The notes beneath the pieces were generated by a model that saw only the letters and a program-made list of their open reading frames with translations, had not been told where the DNA came from and did not search any database. A DNA stretch of 64,000 nucleotides, taken from the NCBI RefSeq assembly GCF_021730395.1, contig NC_069362.1:39264501-39328500 (forward strand), read 5' to 3'. Shown piece after piece: positions 35,493 to 45,285 of the stretch (position 1 is the first letter of the stretch; each line of letters opens with the position of its first letter). Origin of the DNA: Mercenaria mercenaria. Lineage: Eukaryota; Mollusca; Bivalvia; Venerida; Veneridae. Both the position numbers and the translations under genes were made by a program.

Positions 35493-35789
35493 AAATGATG
35501 TCTGTTTGAAATCAAATCAGAAAAAAAGGATTGATCTTGTCTAGTGTATTACATATTTGAAACCTTACATAAAAAGAAATCTTTCTAAGCGACCTAGATG
35601 GAATGAAAAAAGTTATTCTTTTTAACATATTTCACATTTCTTCACGGCTTAAACACATTTCATTGTATTCCCTAGGTTGTAGTAGCACAAAACATTCTAG
35701 CATTTAACAGCTGCTTTTGATTTTAGAGAGATTTTGAACTGAAGAGTCAACGTCTGTTTACTGAGCAATTTTCACGTTACGCGCTGTTG

Positions 35790-36300
35790 AAACAGCGTTA
35801 TACACATGGGCCTTCTGTGCTATTAGGCGTAAACAAATGTAGGGATAACGCATGTTTTTCATGTTATAACATCTGCAGAATCTCGAGGGATTCTGAAGTT
35901 ATTATAACACAAAAAGAACATGCGCTTACGCTATTCTAGCATAAATCGCGTAAAAACCAAGTAAATAAATACACTGTCCCTCAACGTCATTCAATTTCCT
36001 TGAAATGCGCGGTAAAGTCTACGTTGTTTTTCATGTTGATGTCATTTACGCTTTGCCACGGAATGTGTGTATATATATACACATAACAGGTGTTATAACA
36101 GCACGTGAGCGCGAGAATCTCTCGGTTAAATTACGTTTTCTCTCTTGACAAAACACCCAAAAAATGACAGTAACAGCAGTTTTATGCTAGAATGAATGAT
36201 TCAAAATGTACGGACGTTGACGTGATCGGATAACGCCGATGTTCACGCAAACTACCTGGATATTTAATGACGCTAATGGACATTCTTAAACAACTCTATA
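35790..36300. other. Unit B site corresponding to the fold-back element
   Basis: Holds 'gttataacatctgcagaatc' and its near-inverse 'ttctgaagttattataacac' around 35868-35905, words shared with the spacer of the fold-back element of unit A. The flanks (gttacgcgctg; ctctatacatctccctattaaac) match those of unit A. It looks like a reduced relative of the element. Confidence 0.45.
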
Positions 36301-36626
36301 CATCTCCCTATTAAACAAAGGAGATCGAAACTGTGGGTTATTATGCAACACATATACAGTTTGTACGTGGCAGTTAACACTTCATAGCGTCAAACGTCAT
36401 ATCGGCGTGCTGGACAAGGCATACACACCAAATAGGAAAGTATCTGGTGAATATCTTCAAAGATGTAGATGATAATCCTTGATAACGTGTTAGAATCGAA
36501 ATGATATACCACAGTGAAATGTTCTTGAATACAATCGTTGTTTGTCGTTCAGATGCGTATTATTATATAATGCGGGCTTGGTCCGCGTGATCTTATCTCC
36601 AGATAATGATTTTATTCAAAGACAAA

Positions 36627-36863
36627 TGAGCCGTGCCATGGGAAAACCAACATAGTGGGTTTGCGACCAGCATGGATCCAGACCAGCCTGCGCATCCGCG
36701 CAGTCTGGTCAGGATCCATGCTGTTCGCTAACAGTTTCTCCAATTCCAATAGGCTTTAAAAGCGAACAGCATGGAGCCTGACCAGACTGCGCGGATGCGC
36801 AGGCTGGTCTGGATCCATGCTGGTCGCAAACCCACTATGTTGGTTTTCTCATGGCGCGGCTCA
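36627..36863. mobile_element. Palindromic MITE (copy 2 of 3)
   Basis: Same family as 7761-7996, with better preserved symmetry: gagccgtgccatgggaaaac to gttttctcatggcgcggctc, and central gaccagcctgcgcatccgcg and its complement. Confidence 0.85.
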
Positions 36864-37054
36864 AATCACTGTTTTGGATATTCTATTTCTTAAATATATT
36901 CATTTTGATTTTTACATGATTGTTGCTAGAATACCATTAACCATATTTGATTTGTGCAATAATGTCTGCAGAACTCTTTGCGATACGTAGGTACCCGCGA
37001 CATTTAACGTTCGAACACCAACCATTAAAACATTATAAATCAAAGGGTCTTGCA

Positions 37055-37307
37055 CTCTTTGTTGAGATTAACGTCACACCGACACAATTATAGGTCATAT
37101 GGCAATTTTCCAGCTTTGATGGTGCAGGAAGACCCCAGGTGCACCTGGTGCATTATTTCAACATGAGCGGGCACCTGGGTAGAACCACTGGCCTTCCGTA
37201 AGCCAGCTGGATGGCTTCCTCACATGAAGAATTCAATACCTCGAGTGAGGCTCGAACTCACATCGAAGAGGGGCAAGTGATTTATACCACTCGGCCATAG
37301 AGGCGAA
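37055..37307 (-). repeat. tRNA-headed SINE, 13-bp target duplication
   Basis: On the minus strand the head reads ctatggccgagtggtataaa and has box B gtgagttcgagcctcac. The body ends in 'ccatatgacctataattgtg', then tcggtgtgacgtta. Flanked by aaagggtcttgca (37042-37054 and 37308-37320). Same broad family as 8027 and 24224. Confidence 0.8.
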
Positions 37308-37472
37308 AAAGGGTCTTGCAATTCGCTTTTTCAAGTTTAGAGAACAGCATCAAAGTCATAAATGAGTTTATGTTTAGGTTTTGAAGCCTTAAACACACGG
37401 CTTCTGAAGAGATGCAACAGTTTTAAAAGTAAATATTTAGTTAAAACAAACTAAGAGCAACTCCTAAAAATA

Positions 37473-37478
37473 TTTATT
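37473..37478 (-). promoter_or_regulatory. Possible poly(A) signal of transporter copy 3
   Basis: AATAAA on the minus strand, about 115 bases after the copy 3 stop codon. A T-rich stretch follows. The position is reasonable for a short 3' UTR, but the motif is short and can occur by chance. Confidence 0.4.
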
Positions 37479-37592
37479 TTATCTTATGTTCGTCACAGAT
37501 ACTGGGGGAATTTACAGAACATTCGCAATTTTTAGTTTGACTAAAATAGAGAAATGATAATACACGCCGAGGTTGTTAGCCATCGCTTCTCT

Positions 37593-40500
37593 CTACGTAG
37601 ATCCGTCGGCTCCATTTTCATCTGTATCATCAATCATTTTCTTTTCAACATAGACCATTTCAACGGCTTTATTGTCCTCATGTTTATTCCAGGAAAACCT
37701 ACTGCCATGCTGAGCGCCCACAATATCTAGTAAAATTGCAATCATGAAGGCAAAAATGGCGTAGCCAAGGACCTGGTAAAGAAACGTGTAGGCACCGACA
37801 TGTTCATATAAATATCCAATAAGGCTAAGATGACCAATGCCGCCGACGGATCCGCCCAGAAGTATGAACATCATTCCCATTCCAGTAAGTTCAAGATGGT
37901 AGTCTGTCCATGCTACGAGGCTCGGCCAAAGTGGAGCTTCGAAGATTCCTAGAAATTGTATCAGTATCCAGTAGGATAAAGAACTGTCGTTTGCAAAAAT
38001 TGCGAGTAGTATTGCCACAACAGTTAATCCCCCTGTTTCAATAAGAATCAAAATACGCACTGAAATCCATTTCGCCGCGACGGAGAAAGAAATCCGGCCA
38101 ACAGCAAAGCTTATCCAGAAGGAAGTGTTGATATACGAAGCGTCCGAATTGGAGAACTCCAGCTGATCGACGGAGAAACTACGAATAAATCCTCCTAAAA
38201 TCCTCTCACCTCCATTTGCATTTGCAAAGAAAAAGAATAACAAGGCAAATATTTGGATACCATACCAGATGCGTCCGCCGCTGCAAGTGCCGGGATTAAT
38301 CATTTGAAGAAAAGTGCGGTCGTCCGAGCCCGAAGACTTTTTCAAATGCTTAGATACATCGTCGCCGTCATCATCACCACTGCATAGCCGTTGATACCGT
38401 TTTTCTCGAACTTGATAAACATAAAATGAAAAAGAATGCAGCGCAACTAATGCTGCAGAGATTGCGTAAGAATATTCTATTCTTGACTCATTTATATACT
38501 CCGAAACAGTTGTGTTTGGCATTAAGCTAGATTGAGTCGAAGAAACTGTAATATTAGAGTCCGGCAAGGTGGCGTTCACACTGTCCTCCCGTTTTACTGC
38601 GAGAAATGGATTTGTATACAGTGGAATAATGAAAGAACCGAAGCCGTATCCCGAATGAAGGAGAATCATCGGAGTTGCTGCCTTCTCCAGCCATAATTTC
38701 AGGATGAGGCGCTGTCCCGCTGAAAGTTTAAAAGTATAGGTCTTTTTAAGTATTCAAATCAAACATATATAACGTGCATTTCGGGAGCAAATGAAAGTTA
38801 TTTTGAACAGACTAGTATAATAGGAGAGATCGTCGTGACGTCACGCATTAACATCTGTTTATCTGGTGGTGGGCAAAACAAATGCTTTTACATCGTTTGT
38901 GTATGGGGTTGGAATTTTTTATTTTTTTATAACTCTTTCGCTCATTTATGGGTTTTTAAAATTCAAAAAGATTTGAAATACTTACAATTTTCATATTTTT
39001 TATTCAAATATCATTTTAAAATGAATAACCGTTTTGATTGACATATAATTTTAATAGCGCGCGTAGTGATGTTCAAAACTTTTAGAAAAACACTGTAAGT
39101 TAAGCGTTCATAATTAATCCATTTTATTTCGAAACAGTAATTGAAAGTAATTAATAAATTGCTTATTTTATAACCTTTCCATGGATTAAAAAGATATTGA
39201 TATAATTTGTGATTTTAAGAAAGTTTTGGCCATTAAAAAAACATCACTGTTTATAAAAAACATGGACGTTCGGCGAATGCCCACCCGATCACTGTCTTAT
39301 CAGTTCTAAAAATAGAAAATACAACGGATTTGTATACAAGTTTACACGATCTCTCCTATTGGTGATTAAGGTAGTGGACTCGTAAAGACACTCGGCAACT
39401 TTTGTTATGCAATTCGGCATTATTCGGACGTAAATACAACTGAACGCGCAGAAATCACATATTAATAAGTAATTTTCCGATTATCATAAAGCGTCCTCTA
39501 CCTCAAAGTGCAACGTCTCTAGAGCTCTAGGGTGAGCACCACTGTGTGCTGTACAGAGATTAATGTAGTACGTACTTTGCCTAAGGGGGAAGAAAATACC
39601 TGAACTTGTTTTGTAGGAGTTATTTTGTTCCGAAAAAGGGTCATTAACAGATAGATGATCATGAGTTAAAGAAATTGCCCCTTAATTTTACCATCATGTC
39701 TGTTATATGTAAACCATTTTATTCCGAAAAAATAATAGGTAGGAATATAATATTTTGATATAACATGCTTTGTAGAGTTAAAGATGCAATTTAGAATGAA
39801 TGTTGATATTAACTTTTTTCCGTACAATATATATCGTACCGATATTTATAACAGACTCAACGAAACCACCAACAAAACACAAAAACCACAGCAGCTCAAC
39901 GTTTGCAGACCACGGAATAACGACCGTTGCGACGGCTGCTATATCCAAACAAACGGCTAACATGAGGTGGCAGTATTTTCCAAACTTGTCGACGAGATAG
40001 CCACCGATTACGCAGCCGGGAAACAACCCAAAGCTTCTGCCGGATACAGCAACCGCTACTTTCTCGTAGTCCGTATTAAGTTTGATTTTGAGGTCAATCA
40101 GCGTTGGCCCAAATATCTCAAGATATAAACCCTGCAAAATAATATAAAGTTACATTACAAAGTTAATTTTTTCAAGAGTTTCAAGATTGTAATCTGTTTC
40201 AAATGCTGAAATTTTGATCTGATGTCCACACAGTCTTTCAAGCATATTTCAGGACGACAGGTACCAGTATTTACAAATGTGTATTCATAAAACCCGACGC
40301 AGCGAGCTACAACACAGCTCAGCATCTTTCAAATCATTCAGCAAGCGGAGTTTGTACATGTTTTGTTGTCTATCATTTATGTAATACTATTAAGCACACA
40401 TGCGCATGGATTAGTTTATTGCTCGATTGTGATGAAAGCTTCAAGCTTCCACTCTGGAAAAACAGTTCTAGTGTCATATGAGAAGTCCTGGTCATGACCC

Positions 40501-43254
40501 CAGTGGGACTCAAACCCACGACCCCTGGGTTGAGCTTTAGGAGTACACTGTGTGTACACGTGTACTGCGCACAACAAATGAAAAAAATATATATAATACT
40601 ACTTGTCACAGTTTAAACATACATATAAATAAGGTCTACCTATCGGAAGTTTAGGTTTCTTCAAGCAATAACAGTGTCAAAAAGCTCTTTCTACTTGTAC
40701 AAGTACAGCATATCTAGTATAATATTTTCTAATTGTACAATTATAAAAATATCCAGATCATTCTATTAAGGATTTCACTGTGATTACCGTGATTTGAATC
40801 TTTAAAAATACTAGATATTTTAGACTTGTTTTGTTGGGTGTGTTTTTAGTTGATTTTGAATGATTTTTCTCACTCGTCAAAACCAAACAAAAGGATAACA
40901 TGAGATGGCAGTACTTTCCAAACATGGTAGCCACCGATTACGCAGCCGGGAAACAACCCAAAACTTCTGCCGGATACAGCAACCGCTTAATAACGATAAC
41001 CGATAACGCTTAATAAAATTGCTCATTGAAACAAACTTTAATTAAACAAGAAGTAAGTACTTTTCCGAAATCAGTAAATAACATTAACAATTAATAATCA
41101 ACTTTCACTGCTCTCGTTCTCTATGCACTAGCGTGTAGGACATTATTGTGAGAAGATTCTAGAACGATAATAATGGACGAAATTATGGACATGAATTCAA
41201 GGGGTTGCAAAAGTGTGACACATTGACTATATTTGGAACGCCATTATCAATCGTACTTTTAAATCTTCTACACCAAAGCCAGTAACACATACATGTAAAG
41301 TAAATACACTCACTAGATCTGATTGTTAACGATTCCGTTGCGATGGGTTAAACCTTGATATACTTTTCCACACTAAGTTATCACTGCACAATGGCGTGAT
41401 CTTTAAAACGTAAGTACGAAATCCTGTTAGGACCATGTCGTATGTCGTCGTATGGTTTGTGATACATAAAGGAACACTCGCAGACCTTCAGAAGGCGGTG
41501 CCAAACTATTTCGTCTTCCCATAGACAACGTTAACATGTTCATTTCCATTTGCACTGGTCTGCAACATTTTCAGGAACACTCGCAAACTGTTAGGAGTCA
41601 GTGCCAAACGAGTTCATCCTCCATAGAATCCCTTACTGTTATATGTTCATTTTCATTTGCAGTTTATTTTGTCGTATGTCGTCCGTCGTGCTTTAAAGTC
41701 GACGCGCGACAATGCAACACGACAACGCAACATTTATTACCAACATTATTAAAATGTCGCATCGCGTTGTCGTGTGTCGTTTCGCATTGTGGTGTGTCAC
41801 GATTCCGGCACAGTCACGACGCAGGACATTTCAAGACGACAATGCGAAATATCGCTTCGCATTGTTGAGCGTCGCATCGCGTTGTCGCGCGTCGCGAACA
41901 GCAAAAAAAGGCAGACCGTGGCACGTCATCACGACAAATTGAAAAGACATCGCGACAATGCGATGCGACAATGCGAAATATCGCACTTTGAAAGGCGACA
42001 ATGTGACACGACACTACGATATTATTGTCGTGTTGCACTGTCGCGATGTCGCGTCGCACTGCCGTGTATCGTGTCGCCTTGTCGCGATGTCATATCGATA
42101 TGTCGCGATGTCGTTTCGCATTGTCGTGGGTTGACCCCAAAGCGCGACGGACGACATTACGACGTGGTCCTAACAGGAATCCGTACGTTAGACATCGCCT
42201 AATCAATGTACTAGTACGTTGATTGGTAATACAAGAAGATCAAAACATATGTGCATTATATTTCAAAAGCGGCTTATTTTTTCAACACATAAACGTGACG
42301 ATATCTATTGTATACTTTATGCAATAACAATGTAATGACTCTTCTTACGTTTGCATACTAAAATTTGCTTAAATTAAATGAAAACAAAAATGACAACTGT
42401 TTGAATTCTTATATATATCGAACGCTGTTAAATGGAGAGTAAATTGAACAGGAAATACGTTTTAAATATGTACCGTTGTTGATTTTAGTCAAGAATAACG
42501 CAGATTTTGGTTCTTAAAATTACAAATAAAGAAAAAAAAACATTTTGAAGCCGATGAAATAATGCCTCAACGAATTTTTTTTCCAGACATCAATGAATTT
42601 AATGAGATCATTTTCATTCTAAATTAGTATCAAATATTTAGAAATTTGTTTAAAAGCCCTTACCAAAGCTAACCATGTTGCAACAAGAAATCCGGTTTCT
42701 ATGACCTTTTCACATGTTGTTTTCTGTGGTTTTTCTTCAGCAAGTGCATTGACGTCATTTTGTTCTGTATTGTGACCTGTAATATATACCATTTTAAAAA
42801 CAATTTTTCTATTTACATGCATATCTGCAATTTGTGTCCATTTCAGACTGAAAATAACATGTCACCTGTGTCATACGACATGATATAATTAGACTTAAAA
42901 TGAAATAAAAATGCTTGTACTTTTAGTTACAGGTAAGTGTTTTCGTGTTTTAATGATTTGTCTATTGTTTCAGGTAACTGTTTTCGTGTTTTAATGATTT
43001 GTCTTTTGTTTCAGGTAACTGTTTTCGTGTTTTAATGATTTGTCTATTGTTTCAGGTAACTGTTTTCGTGTTTTAATGATTTATCTATTGTTTAATTTAA
43101 CCTAACTCTCCAAGATTTCAAAATGTTTAACGAATTATATTTACCACGGCCAACAACAACTGTAGTTGACATCGACAGACAAATGTAAAAAAGAGAATTA
43201 GATTTACAGTAAAAACATACCTGTGGAATTTTCGACAAGCGCTAAAGACTTCAT
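37593..43254 (-). CDS. NaGLT1/MFSD4B-like major facilitator transporter, copy 3
   Basis: Exons (minus): 43254-43221, 42776-42664, 40131-39840 and 38719-37593. They join to 521 codons plus stop. The last three exons and their intron phases match the other copies. The short first coding exon (MKSLALVENST) is my inference, based on a good donor (gtatgt) and acceptor (attacag). The alternative is an ATG at 42792 (MVYITGHNTEQ...) without splicing. Features: CEKVIETGFLVATWLAL in helix 1, PTLIDLKIKLNTDYEKVAVA, GRSFG, motif A GGYLVDKFGKY, extracellular loop with several N-x-T/S sites (VNATLPDSNITV, PNTTVSEYINES), SVAAKWISVRILILIETGG, VGAQHGSRF, and a tail of about 30 residues, much shorter than in copies 1 and 2. 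Introns hold a TIR element, an exon 2 relic and a CGAC-rich element. Confidence 0.85.
38820..39359. mobile_element. 540-bp TIR element in an intron of transporter copy 3
   Basis: Ends ataggagagatcgt and acgatctctcctat are perfect inverse 14-mers. The interior is AT-rich with no transposase. It lies between exons 2 and 3. The open frame at 38835-39041 has no recognisable motif. Confidence 0.65.
39360..39839. other. Remainder of intron between exons 2 and 3 of copy 3
   Basis: Nothing recognised beyond a phrase 'ttaaggtagtggactcgtaa' (39367) that resembles the end of the TTAA-flanked element at 30688. Confidence 0.35.
40425..40560 (-). repeat. tRNA-like SINE fragment in an intron of copy 3
   Basis: On the minus strand there is a T-arm-like stretch gtgggtttgagtcccac preceded by 'caacccaggggtc', but no complete cloverleaf. 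It is probably a SINE head. It lies between exon 2 and the preceding coding exon. Confidence 0.4.
40883..40987 (-). pseudogene. Relic of transporter exon 2
   Basis: Nearly matches the middle of copy 3 exon 2 (39945-40060), including the complement of the codons for GRSFGLFPGCVIGG, but lacks about 13 bases within and has no splice sites. It lies about 0.75 kb upstream of the real exon 2, in the same intron and orientation. It is a partial tandem duplication of the exon. Confidence 0.8.
41420..42181. mobile_element. CGAC-rich TIR element in an intron of copy 3
   Basis: Ends atcctgttaggaccatgtcg and its near-inverse cgtggtcctaacaggaat. A possible GTACG target duplication lies at 41414-41418 and 42183-42187. 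A 102-bp segment is repeated inside (about 41468 and 41570, 'aggaacactcgcaracy'). The right half (41690-42130) consists of 'tgtcgcgatgtcg', 'cgacaatgcgaaatatcg' and related words on both strands. The open frames across it are low-complexity products of these words. Confidence 0.65.
42932..43092. repeat. Four-copy 41-bp minisatellite in copy 3, first intron
   Basis: Units start at 42932, 42973, 43014 and 43055 (ggtaastgttttcgtgtttt ... ttgtttca). The junction of adjacent units reads tttcaggtaact, like a splice acceptor directly joined to a donor on the plus strand. The gene is on the minus strand, so this does not act as a splice site for it. Confidence 0.85.
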
Positions 43255-43779
43255 GATAACGTGATACGTCCGCAATGAATACACACGAAAGGGATACGTA
43301 TTACTGTTAAAATAGGGCACTTACATTATCGAATAAACCTTATCAAATGTGAAGGACAATGAATGTTTTCCACTACGGCTAGGTTTTATTCAACAGTATA
43401 AATTCAAAAGAAAATTGTAAAAAGCGCATATTTCTACATTTTGCTTTTTTTCAGAAATGAAATAGAGACGAACCGGAATTTTAAAGTAATGAAAGCTAAC
43501 GTATGTTACTTCTTGTACAAAAAAAAAAAGTTTTTGTGTCTCAACTCATGAACAAGTGTTGGAAGCACATTGAGTTTACGACAACATTTTAGTTGCATTA
43601 AAGGGATGTAGGTGGGGGACGGGAGAATGGGGGCGGGGGCACGAGAGTGACTCTAAATGTTTTTAACTTAAAGACAAGCGTCTCACAATCGATTTAATTT
43701 TCTTCAATGAACTAACTAACCAGGAATGGAAGATTTAAGATAATTTATAAGCCCCATATATTTGTTAGTTTGTTTGGTT

Positions 43780-44020
43780 TAGTCACACCTACAAAATTTA
43801 TGTCAAACTGCGACTTTGCAGCTTTTGGTCACGGAGGAAGATCGCAGTTGCCCTTTCTGTCATTACTTCAGGCATGGTCGGGTACCCATGTAGAACCACC
43901 GACATTCCATAAGTTTGTTGTAAAGCTTCCTCATATGAAGAATTTACAACAGAAGAAAGGTTTCGAACCAACACCGGTGAACATATTAAAAACAGAGGGA
44001 GAGTAGCTTCAAGTGCCGTG
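43780..44020 (-). repeat. Diverged tRNA-headed SINE
   Basis: Minus-strand relative of 37055-37307: complement of ggtacccatgtagaaccacc, then cctcatatgaagaatttac and 'ggtttcgaaccaacacc'. No target duplication recognised. Upstream of transporter copy 3. Confidence 0.6.
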
Positions 44021-44216
44021 TGGCGCATGTGAAGTAGTCATCCCGGACTTTGACTCAGTGTTGTTATAATTTCTAGTCCTTTGGGAACACGGACTCCGTT
44101 CAATGTTTCTGAATAACAGAAGCCCGCTTACGACAGTGCTATGGGATGTGAGGAGTGTTGAATATGTTATTGCCTTCCATGGATAGATTTAATCAAAGAA
44201 GATTGCAATAAATATT

Positions 44217-44420
44217 TAAGCCGCGCCATTTGAAAATCAACATAGTGGCTTTGCGACCAGCATGGTTCCAGACCAAGTTGCGCATCCACGCAGTCTGGTC
44301 AGGATCCATGCTGTTCGCTTTCAAAGCCTATTGCAGTTAGAGAAGCCGTTAGCGAACAGTATGGATCCTGACCAGACTGCGCGGATGCCACTATGTTAGT
44401 TTTCTCATGGCGCGGCTCAT
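44217..44420. mobile_element. Palindromic MITE (copy 3 of 3), internally shortened
   Basis: Same ends as 7761 and 36627 (aagccgcgccattt...catggcgcggctca). The right half lacks the piece 'gcaggctggtctggatcc' and so is about 35 bp shorter. Confidence 0.8.
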
Positions 44421-44702
44421 TTCTTAGTTGCATTCTACAATCCAAAGAATTTTCTTATACATTTTATTGTATTTTCTAGGATACTGATTATAAAATAGAG
44501 AACAAAGACTTAACAGGTAAACACATATAGTAACTATTATCATTTTTACATGTAAACAAGTAGTCAGATGACAATGTATAGAATGAAATTCAAGTCTAAA
44601 CTGAAATGGTGTAAAAAAATAACAAGAAAAAAACAAACTAACAAGAAACGCATGAAACATATTCCTTGATCAAATAGACAAGAACGTCATAATGATATTT
44701 AA

Positions 44703-44873
44703 AAAATAATTTATAGCAAAAGAGTGTTTTATCACTATTTATGCACGATGGGCGGTTATACGTCGGGCGTAAAAATTTTACGAGAGCGCAGCCCGAGTGA
44801 AATTATTTGTACGACGTATTACCACCCGAGTGCAAAAAAAGTGTTAAAACACTCTTTTGCTATAAATTATTTC
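44703..44873. mobile_element. Palindromic repeat, 'tttatagcaaaa' family
   Basis: Inverted ends aaataatttatagcaaaaga and tcttttgctataaattattt, followed inward by 'gtgttttatcactatttatg' and its near-inverse. The same words form the palindromes in 29950-30165 and 47018-47190. Confidence 0.7.
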
Positions 44874-45285
44874 GATTTAATTATGCCCTTAATCTAAAAC
44901 AGTAGATAAAATATAGTAGCGCTCTTTCTTGGTCGCAACAAAAACATACATCGACGTCACCACACGTTAACGTGACGTCATTCTAGCGTGAGTGTTTTAA
45001 CCCAAACGATAACCATTTTTACAGGGATTATTTCTATGAAAACAAAAAGTCCCAGTAAATTTTAGTGTTTTGTAAACAGTAGGTTGAATCCCCGTCTTGT
45101 TAAGATCTCTAGCCTGGTAGAAATTTCTTTGGTAGATTGTATATATAATATATATCGCTTGTCAGGTAAGCACTGATGGAAATCGTATGATTTGTTTTGC
45201 TAAGAAATTATAGTAACCTATCATCTCAAAAGATATACAAATTCAATTCACTAAAAAGAAAATCGATCTGTAACTCAACCCGTAT
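44874..45285. other. 3' flank of transporter copy 4
   Basis: Contains 'gacgtcaccacacgttaacgtgacgtcat', a palindrome-like stretch near 44954-44982, probably a TIR remnant of the 737-bp family (gacgtcaacgtgat). Nothing else recognised. Confidence 0.35.

Larger units (their letters stand above)
22367..36475 (+). repeat. Segmental duplication unit B (~14.1 kb)
   Basis: Direct copy partner of 5703-21577. It keeps the BRAT1 3' exons in decayed form, the old SINE, one intact transporter and the distal flank. It has gained unit-specific inserts near 25.9-28.0, 29.8, 30.7, 32.6 and 34.9 kb, and lacks the unit A-specific MITE, Helitron-like element, 651-bp insertion and fold-back element. Confidence 0.85.

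Noticed and set aside
41536-42202. Overlapping open frames on both strands rich in Cys, Arg, Ala and Ser
   Set aside because: Product of the CGAC/TGTCG word repeats in a TIR element. It lacks start context, splice sites and any known motif.
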